A stretch of 17,149 nt of DNA from Solobacterium sp. (GCA_016280695.1 JAEEHG010000001.1:1-17149), one strand, 5' to 3'; shown: positions 6,416-14,077, counted from the stretch's first letter. Notes: generated by a model from the letters alone, not told the origin. A program made the numbers and translations.

Positions 6416-8764
6416 ATGAATCTGAACGAACTGAAAGAAGGACAGTCAGCGGTTGTAAAGACAGTCGGCGGCACCGGGGCCCTGCGCCAGCACTTCCTGG
6501 ACATGGGCCTGATTCCCGGCACAACGGTCGCCCTGGTGAAGTACGCGCCAATGGGTGATCCAATGGAAATCCGGCTGCGCGGATATGAACTGACGCTGCG
6601 GCTGGATGATGCCAGAAAAATTGAAATCAGCATGGATATGGCGGAAGCGGAAGAAAACGACCTGAACCGGAAAAAGGCCGGACATACGCATCCGGGCTTT
6701 GGGGAAGGCGGAAAGTTCCATTCCCGCCGCGACGAGCACCCGCTGCCGGAGGGGGAGAAACTGACCTTTGCCCTGGCCGGCAACCAGAACTCGGGCAAGA
6801 CAACCCTGTTCAACCAGCTGACAGGTTCCTCCCAGCATGTAGGGAATTTCCCCGGCGTGACGGTGGACCGCAAGAGCGGGGTCATCCGGGGTTATCCGGA
6901 AACGGAAGTGACCGATCTGCCGGGCATCTACTCGATGTCCCCGTACAGCAGCGAGGAAATCGTTTCCCGCCAGTTTATCCTGGATGAAAAACCGAAAGGC
7001 ATCATCAATATCGTTGACGCGACAAATATCGAGCGCAACCTGTACCTGACCCTGCAGCTTCTGGAACTGCAGGTGCCGATGGTTGTGGCGCTGAATATGA
7101 TGGACGAGGTGCAGAACAACGGCGGCTCGGTGCGCATCAATGAGATGGAGGAAATGCTCGGGGTGCCGGTGGTACCGATCGCGGCCATCAAGAACCAGGG
7201 TGTAGATGAACTGATCGAACACGCGGTGCATGTGGCGAAGTACCAGGAATGTCCCCTGGAACAGGACTTCTGTGAAGCAGAAGACCATAACGGGGCCGTC
7301 CACAGGTGCCTGCACGGGGTCATGAGCCTGATTGAGGATCATGCGGTCAAGGCGGGGATCCCGCTGCGGTTTGCGGCCGGCAAACTCATCGAAGGGGATG
7401 ACATGGTTCTGGAACAGCTGCAGCTGGATGCCAATGAAAAGGAAATGCTGGACCACATTGTCCTGCAGATGGAAAAGGAGCGGGGCCTGGATCATGCGGC
7501 AGCCATTGCCGAGATGCGCTTCGACTTCATACGCCGGGTAGTTGACCAGACCGTTGTCAAGCCGCACACAAGTGTGGAGCGGAACCGTTCGGAAGCACTC
7601 GACCGTTTCCTGACCGGCCGGTATACAGCCATTCCCGCGTTTATCCTGATCATGGGCGCGATCTTCTGGCTGACCTTCAATACAATCGGCGCATGGCTGC
7701 AGGATCTGCTGGCAGCCGGCATTGATCATCTGACCGCTGCCTGCGCGGCGGCGATGGAGGCGGCCGGCATCAACGCAATGATTCAGTCACTGGTCATTGA
7801 CGGCATCTTCAACGGGGTCGGCAGTGTGCTCAGCTTCCTGCCGATCATCGTCACCCTGTTCTTCTTCCTGTCCCTGCTGGAAGACACCGGGTATATGGCC
7901 CGGATTGCCTTCGTGATGGACAAGCTGCTGCGGAAAATCGGTCTGTCCGGCCGGAGTATTGTGCCGATGCTGATCGGTTTCGGCTGCACGGTGCCGGCGG
8001 TCATGGCCAGCCGTACACTGCCTTCGGAACGGGACCGGCGGATGACGATCCTGCTGGCGCCGTTTATGAGCTGTTCAGCGAAACTGCCGATCTATGCGTT
8101 CTTTACTGCGGCGTTCTTCCCCCGCCATGGGGCGCTGATCATGGTCGGCCTGTATGTGCTCGGCATCATCGTCGGGATTCTGACAGCCCTGCTGTCCAAG
8201 CAGTTTGTTTTCCGTGGGGAAGCAGTGCCGTTTGTCATGGAACTGCCGAATTACCGTCTGCCGAGTGCCCGCAACGTCGGCCAGCTGCTGTGGGAGAAGG
8301 CAAAGGATTTCCTGACCAGGGCGTTCACGATTATCTTTGTGGCTACAGTTGTCATCTGGTTCCTGCAGAACCTGGACCCGCACCTGACCATGGTGCAGGA
8401 CAGCCACGACAGCATCCTGGCGCTGCTGGCCGGGTTTATTGCCCCGGTGCTGAAGCCGCTGGGCCTGGGTGACTGGCGGATCTCCACGGCGCTGCTGACC
8501 GGCTTCATGGCCAAGGAAAGCGTTGTATCGACCCTCAATATCCTGTTCGGCAGTGAAGCCGCCATGGCGCAGGTACTCACCCCGCTGGCGGTTGCGGTGC
8601 TGCTGGTCTTCTGTCTGCTGTATACACCATGTGTGGCGGCAGTGGCCTCGGTACGGCGGGAACTGGGCGGCCGCTGGGCAGCGTTCATGGTGGTGTTCCA
8701 GTGTGTCATCGCCTGGCTCTGCGCATTTATCACGCGGTTTATCCTGATCCTGCTGGGTCTTTGA
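6416..8764 (+). CDS. feoB: Ferrous iron transporter, FeoA-FeoB fusion
   Basis: This 782-residue protein imports Fe(II) across the cytoplasmic membrane. Residues 1-75 form a complete FeoA (SH3-like) domain with LRQHFLDMGLIPGT and a hydrophobic beta-sheet tail. A charged linker (75-115) joins it to FeoB. The FeoB G-protein domain shows G1 GNQNSGKTT (122-130), switch I GNFPGVTVDRKSG, G3 DLPG (167-170), G4 NMMD (227-230) and a G5-like PIAAIKNQG. The membrane part, from about residue 400 to the end, has the two gate repeats with FGCTVPAVMASRTL and CSAKLPIYAFF, and CLLYTPCVAAVASVRRE near the end. FeoA is usually a separate gene; fusions are known in several anaerobes, and no free feoA is seen here. 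The ATG has GGAG 8 bases upstream. It forms a single-gene unit with its own promoter, candidate operator and terminator. Confidence 0.97.
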   Translation: MNLNELKEGQSAVVKTVGGTGALRQHFLDMGLIPGTTVALVKYAPMGDPMEIRLRGYELTLRLDDARKIEISMDMAEAEENDLNRKKAGHTHPGFGEGGKFHSRRDEHPLPEGEKLTFALAGNQNSGKTTLFNQLTGSSQHVGNFPGVTVDRKSGVIRGYPETEVTDLPGIYSMSPYSSEEIVSRQFILDEKPKGIINIVDATNIERNLYLTLQLLELQVPMVVALNMMDEVQNNGGSVRINEMEEMLGVPVVPIAAIKNQGVDELIEHAVHVAKYQECPLEQDFCEAEDHNGAVHRCLHGVMSLIEDHAVKAGIPLRFAAGKLIEGDDMVLEQLQLDANEKEMLDHIVLQMEKERGLDHAAAIAEMRFDFIRRVVDQTVVKPHTSVERNRSEALDRFLTGRYTAIPAFILIMGAIFWLTFNTIGAWLQDLLAAGIDHLTAACAAAMEAAGINAMIQSLVIDGIFNGVGSVLSFLPIIVTLFFFLSLLEDTGYMARIAFVMDKLLRKIGLSGRSIVPMLIGFGCTVPAVMASRTLPSERDRRMTILLAPFMSCSAKLPIYAFFTAAFFPRHGALIMVGLYVLGIIVGILTALLSKQFVFRGEAVPFVMELPNYRLPSARNVGQLLWEKAKDFLTRAFTIIFVATVVIWFLQNLDPHLTMVQDSHDSILALLAGFIAPVLKPLGLGDWRISTALLTGFMAKESVVSTLNILFGSEAAMAQVLTPLAVAVLLVFCLLYTPCVAAVASVRRELGGRWAAFMVVFQCVIAWLCAFITRFILILLGL

Positions 8765-8796
8765 TCCGTAACGGTCGATTATATTGCAGAAGTGAG

Positions 8797-8818
8797 AATC
8801 CGGCTCCGGCCGGATTTT
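8797..8818 (+). terminator. Rho-independent terminator after feoB
   Basis: AATCCGGC pairs perfectly with GCCGGATT (8 bp, loop TCCG), and the T run begins in the right arm. The TG of the next promoter follows within two bases. Confidence 0.88.
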
Positions 8819-8819
8819 C

Positions 8820-8828
8820 TGTTACAAT
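8820..8828 (+). promoter_or_regulatory. Extended -10 promoter of the Nudix-fold gene
   Basis: TGTTACAAT fits the extended -10 form TG-n-TACAAT. Transcription would begin near 8835, which rules out the in-frame GTG at 8831 as the start and supports the ATG at 8858. The -35 region is taken by the feoB terminator hairpin. Confidence 0.55.
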
Positions 8829-8857
8829 AGGTGAGGTATATTAGACAGGAGCAGAGA

Positions 8858-9250
8858 ATGGAAACGATAAGAATGTGCTGTGCCGTAATCCGCTGGAATG
8901 ACCGTATCTTTGTCTCGCAGCGGGGCTACGGTGATCTGGACGAAGGCTGGGAATTCCCGGGGGTGATTTTCGAAGAGGGCGAATATGGGCCTTCCCGTCT
9001 GGTGGAAGCCATCGTCGAGGAATTTGATACCATGGTAGAGGTCCAGGATAAACTCTGTACGGTGGAATATGATTACCAGGATCAGCATGTGATCATGGAC
9101 GCATACTGGTGCAGGGTGAAAAAGGGTTATCTGGAAGGGGCTGACTCCGATATCATGCACTGGCTGATGCCGCTGGAGTTGGACTATGTCACCTGGCTTC
9201 CGGCTGACCGGCAGATTGTGGACCGGATCCAGGCAGCATTTGCGGCCTGA
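8858..9250 (+). CDS. Nudix-fold protein with a degenerate Nudix box
   Basis: This 130-residue protein resembles MutT-type (deoxy)nucleoside triphosphate pyrophosphohydrolases, which cleave damaged or non-canonical nucleotides to monophosphates. Family features are AVIRWNDRIFVSQRGYG, the DEGWEFPG strand that leads into the Nudix box, VEYDYQDQH and a C-terminal WLPADRQIVDRI helix. The box itself is altered. The usual WEFPGGKIE reads WEFPGVIFE, and the central R-E of R-E-U-x-E-E is E-A (LVEAIVEE). The last two metal-binding glutamates (EE) remain. Loss of the R-E glutamate, important for catalysis in MutT, suggests weak or absent hydrolysis, or a binding role (inference). Codon positions show no frameshift that would restore the motif. 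The ATG at 8858 follows AGGAG at 8847-8851. It is a single gene between two terminators. Confidence 0.85.
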   Translation: METIRMCCAVIRWNDRIFVSQRGYGDLDEGWEFPGVIFEEGEYGPSRLVEAIVEEFDTMVEVQDKLCTVEYDYQDQHVIMDAYWCRVKKGYLEGADSDIMHWLMPLELDYVTWLPADRQIVDRIQAAFAA

Positions 9251-9269
9251 GCATTGCCTGAAACAAAAT

Positions 9270-9304
9270 AAAACTGTTCCCGTGCGGCGGGAACAGTTTT
9301 TTTT
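9270..9304. terminator. Strong bidirectional terminator
   Basis: A perfect 13-bp stem (9270-9282 with 9288-9300, loop TGCGG) is followed by a run of eight T that begins in the right arm. Read on the minus strand it is followed by TTTTATTTTG. It separates the Nudix-fold gene from the convergent MFS gene. Confidence 0.93.
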
Positions 9305-9319
9305 ATGGCGGGTAATCCG

Positions 9320-10597
9320 TCAGATGTTGGCGAACTTGTCGGCATCGACCGGGGTGGTCAGGGTTTCCGGCATGCTCAGCAGCAGCGGGATCCGGATGAC
9401 CAGTTCACAGACGATGTAGATGATGAAGACCCACTTGCCGCCGACGTTGTCATAGATCAGTCCGCTCATGGCAGCCATTGCGGCACTGAACAGCTGGGTG
9501 AACATGGCAGTGGCACCAAGCCAGCGGCCCATGATGCGGTGCGGCACAAGTTCGTGCGCGATGGAACCGGCGACGGTGGCACCGATTTCCTGGAAGCCCT
9601 GCAGCATGCCGACGATCAGCAGCAGCGATACCCGCTTGGTTGTGATCAGGATGCCCAGCCCAGCCATGTAGAGCACGATGGTCAGCAGCAGCACCGGCTT
9701 GCGGCCGTACTTGTCACTGATAATACCGAAGACATATCCGCAGAGCACCGAAGTCAGGGCGGTCGCCGTCACCATGGCAGCCAGTGTACCGGCATCAGCG
9801 GACTTGACTTCCGCGGCGAAGACCTGGACATATGGTGTGACCATGGCCAGCGGCATACCGCCGACCGCGGAGATCAGCAGCCATTTGCGGCAGTTCTTGT
9901 CTGCCTTGAGGATGGCGACGCCGTCAGCGAAGACATTGGACTTGGCCTTGCTGGTGCCCCAGCTCTTGAACGAGAGCCGGAAGACGACGATCAGCAGGGA
10001 AACAAGCGTGCAGGCCAGGGCGATATAGAACAGCGGCCTGACGGTATTCGGATCGGTCGGAGCCCCGGTCACATGCATCAGATTGACCAGGATCCAGCCG
10101 GACATCATCGGGCCGATCATGCCGAGGACACCGGCCGCGAGCGACTCGCATACCAGCATGCCCTTGGCCCGGTCGCAGTTGGCCAGGCAGTTGCCGCAGA
10201 TGGTCGAGCAGCTCTGCCCGCCGAGACGCTGGCCCATGGCGTGCAGGAAGACGCCCAGTGCCGCGACCTGCCAGATCCGGGCTTCGGCCAGGGCCAGATA
10301 GCCGCCGGCCAGGACCAGGATGCCGAAGATATAGACTTTCTTGGGTCCGTTGCGGTCAATGATGGAACCGATCAGCGGTGCCAGCAGGCCGCCCATGACC
10401 ATGCCGAGGCTGTTGACATACCCGAACTGTGTCTTGGTGGCCCCCAGCATGATAACGTAAAGTGTCAGATACGGCAGGATCATCTTGTAGCCCAGACGTT
10501 CCAGAGAAGTCCGGATAACGGTGACCCGCCAGTCCTGCATCTGGGCTTTCCAGAATGCCGGAATATTGAAGACGGAATTTGAATTGGATGCGGACAT
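9320..10597 (-). CDS. MFS transporter
   Basis: This 425-residue integral membrane carrier of the major facilitator superfamily has about 12 hydrophobic helices. The loop 2-3 signature appears as GSIIDRNGPKKVY (about residues 77-89), and its counterpart after helix 8 as GIISDKYGRKPVLL. The central loop (about 205-235) is charged, as usual between the two six-helix bundles. An unusual feature is a cysteine cluster near helix 4: C130, C134, C137 and C141, then C150. The substrate cannot be read from the sequence; M20 peptidase genes lie nearby, so an amino acid derivative or peptide-like compound is possible (inference). The start at 10597 has a GGGGG ribosome binding site on the minus strand. 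The gene stands alone: divergent from the 230-residue protein gene and convergent with the Nudix gene at a shared terminator. Confidence 0.92.
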   Translation of the reverse strand: MSASNSNSVFNIPAFWKAQMQDWRVTVIRTSLERLGYKMILPYLTLYVIMLGATKTQFGYVNSLGMVMGGLLAPLIGSIIDRNGPKKVYIFGILVLAGGYLALAEARIWQVAALGVFLHAMGQRLGGQSCSTICGNCLANCDRAKGMLVCESLAAGVLGMIGPMMSGWILVNLMHVTGAPTDPNTVRPLFYIALACTLVSLLIVVFRLSFKSWGTSKAKSNVFADGVAILKADKNCRKWLLISAVGGMPLAMVTPYVQVFAAEVKSADAGTLAAMVTATALTSVLCGYVFGIISDKYGRKPVLLLTIVLYMAGLGILITTKRVSLLLIVGMLQGFQEIGATVAGSIAHELVPHRIMGRWLGATAMFTQLFSAAMAAMSGLIYDNVGGKWVFIIYIVCELVIRIPLLLSMPETLTTPVDADKFANI

Positions 10598-10678
10598 GAT
10601 TACCCCCTATTAATAAAGAACGTTATAATCTTACCACCAAACAGGGTATATGCCTAATGAAAAAACGATGTCATAGGA

Positions 10679-10684
10679 TATAAT
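10679..10684 (+). promoter_or_regulatory. Possible -10 box for the 230-residue protein gene
   Basis: A consensus TATAAT stands 24 bases before the ATG at 10709. It would give a very short leader that just includes the GGGGG ribosome binding site (10696-10700). No matching -35 was seen. Confidence 0.35.
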
Positions 10685-10708
10685 GAACCAGGATAGGGGG
10701 ACAGTGTG

Positions 10709-11401
10709 ATGGATTACGTATTCCGCACCATGGCAGATGTGGAACAGGCAGTGGAAGAACTGGGCTTCCTGCCGTTTTTTGCCAATGAAATAGCCGGTTT
10801 TTCCATTGAGGAACATACCCCGCGGGAGCTCTGGTTCTCGGACCAGCCGGGCCCATGGGAGTGGAAAGGACCGGTCATCAGTGAACTCAGGTGTGCCTAC
10901 GGGAAATTCTTTCACAATAAGGCGGTATTCATCAGCCGGAAGTGGTTCTGTGATTTTGCCAACATGCGCCGGGACGGCTATGACTATGATGCCCGGGTGG
11001 ATGAAGGCCTCTCCGGCAGTGAAGAGTATCTGTACAATATCATCGCTGCCCGGCCCTCGGTTCTCTCCAAGGAAGCCAAGGCAATCGGCGGTTATGTCAA
11101 GCCGCGGGAAAACGGGAAAGACCAGTGGATTCCCCGCAAGGGTTTTGATACTCAGATTACAAAGCTGCAGATGAAGTGCTATGTGATCACCACGAACTTC
11201 GAGTATGAAACCGACAGCCAGGGTAATACGTACGGCTGGGGGATCGCCCGCTATGCCACGCCGGAGAAGTACCTGGGCCGTTACTTCACGAACAATGTAT
11301 ACAAGCGGAAGCCCAAGGAATCGCGGGAGCGGGTCATCCGGCATCTGATGAAGGTGACCGGGGCAAAACGCAATGAAATCGAATACCTGATCAGGGGATG
11401 A
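10709..11401 (+). CDS. Conserved uncharacterised protein (possibly AlkZ-related)
   Basis: This is a 230-residue soluble protein with no signal peptide or membrane helix. Recognisable stretches are LGFLPFFANEIAGFSIEEHT, LWFSDQPGPWEWKGPVI, AYGKFFHNKAVFISRKWF and, later, YGWGIARYATPEKYLG. I recall this pattern from proteins scattered through Firmicutes genomes that some databases call AlkZ-related, after a winged-helix DNA glycosylase family. I cannot confirm a link, and no catalytic motif stands out. The C-terminus (KESRERVIRHLMKV) is basic and helical. The ATG at 10709 is preferred to the GTG at 10706 because of its 8-base spacing from GGGGG. The stop codon directly touches a terminator palindrome. 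It is divergent from the MFS gene with a 111-base gap; whether they are functionally linked is unknown. Confidence 0.75.
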   Translation: MDYVFRTMADVEQAVEELGFLPFFANEIAGFSIEEHTPRELWFSDQPGPWEWKGPVISELRCAYGKFFHNKAVFISRKWFCDFANMRRDGYDYDARVDEGLSGSEEYLYNIIAARPSVLSKEAKAIGGYVKPRENGKDQWIPRKGFDTQITKLQMKCYVITTNFEYETDSQGNTYGWGIARYATPEKYLGRYFTNNVYKRKPKESRERVIRHLMKVTGAKRNEIEYLIRG

Positions 11402-11431
11402 AAAAAGCACTGCCGTACGGCAGTGCTTTTT
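11402..11431. terminator. Perfectly palindromic bidirectional terminator
   Basis: The 30 bases are a perfect inverted repeat: an A run, GCACTGCCGT, its complement and a T run. The same signal therefore serves the plus-strand gene ending at 11401 and the minus-strand M20 gene ending at 11444. Confidence 0.93.
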
Positions 11432-11443
11432 GTGTCAACAGGT

Positions 11444-12616
11444 TCAGTCAGCCTTGAATTCGTCCAGGTGCATGACGACATTGGACCACATGTTGACCCG
11501 CTCGAACATCGAATCAACAACCGCGTATTCACGGTCAGTGTGGTTCCATTCACCGCGGACACCGCAGCTGCACAGGACCGGCACACCGGATTCAGCCATG
11601 CCGGACGCATCGGAACCGCCGCCCAGGAAGACATGGCCGACTTCGTGGAAGCCCTCAGCCTTGCAGACATCGTTGACGAAGCTCCAGAGAGCCATGTTCT
11701 TGTCACTGGCCTCGAAGCCGCCGGCCGGGTCAGACAGGGTGTATTCGATGGAGCAGCCGTCAATTTCGGTCTTGCTGAAGAGTTCCTTCAGTTCGCTGCG
11801 GACCCGCTCGATTTCAGCCTTGGTCTTAAAACGGCCGCTGAAGGTCAGGGTGCATTCATCCGGGATGGAGTTCGGCATCCGGCCGCCGGCGATAATAGCC
11901 GGGTTCATGTGGGTGCCCAGTTCCATGTTGTTCATGTTCTGGATGGCAATGACCTTGTAGGCTGCTTCAACGATGGCGTTGCGGCCGGCTTCATAGTTGT
12001 TGCCGGAGTGCGCGCTGATGCCGTGGAAGACTGCCTTGCCGCTGAAGATGTACTTGCGGCCGACGCAGAGTCTCCAGTCAACCGGGGATGTTTCCATGTT
12101 GAAGCCGGCAACGCAGCCGCTGGTCCATTCCGTGATGAGCTTGGAAACCGGGCCGTGGTCGGTGCCGCCTTCTTCATCGGAGCACCAGCAGACACGGATC
12201 GGGCGGTCATTGTAGCCGATGGATTCCAGCGCCTTGATGGTCCAGAGAGCTATGACGATGCCGCCCTTCATGTCCAGGACGCCCGGGCCGGGGGCCTTGC
12301 CGTCCTCATCGATCCGGAACGGGTTGTCGCCGTAGGTGCCCTTATTGAAAACCGTATCGAAGTGACCGGCAAAGATGACCGGGACACCCGGACGGTCCTC
12401 ACCGATGGTACCGCAGACCAGCGGCGGGTAATTATCAGCTGTGGAAATGATTTCGCATTTGACACCGGCTTCGGTGAACTTTGCCTTCAGCCACTCGGCT
12501 TCCGGGTAAAGATACTGCGGTTCCCTCAGGCTTCCTTCGAGGTTAACCAGGTCGCGCCAGTCGTTGATAATGTCGTCCTGATGCGCTTTGACAAATTCGG
12601 CAATTCTCTGATCCAT
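11444..12616 (-). CDS. M20-family metallopeptidase, CPG2/ArgE/DapE type
   Basis: This is a 390-residue cytoplasmic zinc-dependent peptidase or deacylase, related to glutamate carboxypeptidase (CPG2), which removes C-terminal glutamate from folates and peptides. Co-catalytic site residues in order: GHFDTVF (His85, catalytic Asp87), GVLDMKGG (Asp115), SDEEGG (catalytic Glu148, ligand Glu149), FNMET (Glu175) and WNHTDREY (His359). The dimerisation insert lies between about 185 and 295 and contains GISAHSG. All key residues are present, so it should be active. It has an AAAGGAG ribosome binding site and lies 51 bases after the stop of a second M20 gene on the same strand, so the two are very probably one operon. 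The substrate is unknown: N-acyl amino acids, dipeptides or glutamyl conjugates are all possible. Confidence 0.9.
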   Translation of the reverse strand: MDQRIAEFVKAHQDDIINDWRDLVNLEGSLREPQYLYPEAEWLKAKFTEAGVKCEIISTADNYPPLVCGTIGEDRPGVPVIFAGHFDTVFNKGTYGDNPFRIDEDGKAPGPGVLDMKGGIVIALWTIKALESIGYNDRPIRVCWCSDEEGGTDHGPVSKLITEWTSGCVAGFNMETSPVDWRLCVGRKYIFSGKAVFHGISAHSGNNYEAGRNAIVEAAYKVIAIQNMNNMELGTHMNPAIIAGGRMPNSIPDECTLTFSGRFKTKAEIERVRSELKELFSKTEIDGCSIEYTLSDPAGGFEASDKNMALWSFVNDVCKAEGFHEVGHVFLGGGSDASGMAESGVPVLCSCGVRGEWNHTDREYAVVDSMFERVNMWSNVVMHLDEFKAD

Positions 12617-12667
12617 AGTTTTTTTCTCCTTTACTCAGTTATAAATCTGTCTGTTCAGATTTGTTTC

Positions 12668-13897
12668 TCAATATTCGTCACAGTATTTTCCGTCGGCGAA
12701 TTTCTGAATGTTCAGGACAACGGCACAGAACAGCTTGGCCCGGTCATACAGGGATTCGACTTCGGCATATTCCTTGCTGGTGTGGTTGAACTGGCCTCTC
12801 ACGCCGGTTGAGCAGACGGTCGGAACACCGGCAATGGTAATGTAGGACGCGTCGGAGCCGCCGCCCAGGAAAATCTGGCCCATGTCACCGAGGCCGTGAT
12901 CTCTGGAAACAGCCGCAACGAAGTCAGCCAACCGCAGGCCTTCCGGGGTCGTGGCAAACGGTGCCATGAATTCCTTGTAAGTCAAAGCACAGGTTGTGCC
13001 TTCGATAAACGGGACGGCGCAGATCTTCTTCATCTCCTCGACAACCCGGTCCCTTTCTTCAAGACGGGTATAGCGGACGTCAACCTGCAGGTGGCAGTTT
13101 TCCGGAATGCCGTTGGGCACGGTGCCGCCGGAAATGACATCCGGGGAAATGGTGGTGCCGAGTTCGACATTGGTGAGGGCAGCCAGTTCAATGGCTTTAT
13201 GTGCCATTTCCAGGACCGCGTTGCGGCCGCTCTGGAAGTCGTTGCCGGCATGCGCGCCGACCCCGGTGACCTCAAGATCAGCCTGGCCGCCGCCCTTGCG
13301 GCCGATGCACAGATCATTGTTGACCCGGCCGGTTTCCATGTTGAAGCAGCACAGAGCACCCTTGGCGTATTCCATGAGCAGATCAGGTGTGTTGCCGCCC
13401 TCATGGCCCTTGTCTTCATCACCGGCCCACAGGAACTTGATCGGCCTTTCATTCCAGCCGATGGACTGCAGGGCCTTTGTGACCCAGATGGCAATGACAA
13501 TACCGCCCTTCATGTCCAGGGCACCCAGGCCATAAGCCTTGCCTTCGCTGTCGACACGGAAGTGCGGCGTACCGTCAAACTCATCCGGATCGCCCGGCTT
13601 TGCGTCTTTGACCGGGGAACTGTTTACTGTGTCATAATGGCCGCTGAACAGGATCGGCGCACCCGGCAGATCCTTGTTCCAGATGGCTTCAATAGTCCGG
13701 CTGTTGACCGGCCCGGCATCGTATTCGGCCACTTCCATGCCCATATCCTTGAAAACACTGACCAGCTTGTCGCCCATCTTCCAGGCGGCATCCCGGTTAC
13801 GGGCCTGGCTTGGTGTATTGACGAAATCTGCCCACATGGAAAGCATGTCTTCACGATGACTTTCGATGAAGGCTTCAAGTTGTCTGTAATGATCCAT
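12668..13897 (-). CDS. M20-family metallopeptidase with an altered DEE motif
   Basis: This 409-residue enzyme has the same fold as its downstream neighbour: GHYDTV (His87, Asp89), GALDMKGG (Asp128), FNMET (Glu188) and FNHTSKEY (His372). Two things differ. The first half carries an extra loop after GHYDTV (about residues 93-113, rich in Asp and Pro), and the usual D-E-E motif reads DEDKG: Glu161 should be the catalytic base, while the metal-ligand glutamate is Asp162. Aspartate can still bind zinc, so activity may persist with changed metal or substrate preference (inference). The start at 13897 is chosen because GGAGG lies just upstream; the in-frame ATG at 13909 is itself part of that ribosome binding site. 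It is the first gene of a two-gene operon divergent from the LysR gene, its likely regulator. Confidence 0.88.
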   Translation of the reverse strand: MDHYRQLEAFIESHREDMLSMWADFVNTPSQARNRDAAWKMGDKLVSVFKDMGMEVAEYDAGPVNSRTIEAIWNKDLPGAPILFSGHYDTVNSSPVKDAKPGDPDEFDGTPHFRVDSEGKAYGLGALDMKGGIVIAIWVTKALQSIGWNERPIKFLWAGDEDKGHEGGNTPDLLMEYAKGALCCFNMETGRVNNDLCIGRKGGGQADLEVTGVGAHAGNDFQSGRNAVLEMAHKAIELAALTNVELGTTISPDVISGGTVPNGIPENCHLQVDVRYTRLEERDRVVEEMKKICAVPFIEGTTCALTYKEFMAPFATTPEGLRLADFVAAVSRDHGLGDMGQIFLGGGSDASYITIAGVPTVCSTGVRGQFNHTSKEYAEVESLYDRAKLFCAVVLNIQKFADGKYCDEY

Positions 13898-14077
13898 ATT
13901 ATCCTCCATTATTTATTTCATCGTAGCATACGGACTGTTTCACTTTTGATAATAAGTCGGTTATATAAATATGCCTTTTCATTCCCGAAGACTCATATGA
14001 GAAAGAACTTATCGAAAATATAATAAAATTAAAATAATAGTACGTTTATTGCACACGATAAAAAGAGGGAGAATCAT
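13898..14077. promoter_or_regulatory. Divergent control region with candidate LysR sites
   Basis: This AT-rich 180-base gap lies between the M20 operon and the lysR-type gene. It holds ATAA-GTCGG-TTAT (13952-13964), a dyad close in form to the T-n11-A boxes bound by LysR-type regulators, and a perfect 10-bp palindrome CTCATATGAG (13992-14001). Their spacing of about four helical turns would suit a regulator tetramer (inference). No clean promoter pair was resolved. Confidence 0.45.

Noticed and set aside
6446..7729. Minus-strand open frame of 427 codons inside the feo gene
   Set aside because: It lies opposite the FeoA and G-protein domains with all motifs intact; no independent start signals.
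9305..10582. Plus-strand open frame of 425 codons opposite the MFS gene
   Set aside because: The opposite strand encodes a canonical MFS carrier with conserved motifs; this frame is Asp/Gln/His-rich shadow sequence starting in a terminator.
11423..12811. Long plus-strand open frame (462 codons) opposite the M20 genes
   Set aside because: It is antisense to clear M20 coding sequence, spans the gap between two genes, has no ribosome binding site and a composition typical of a GC-rich shadow.
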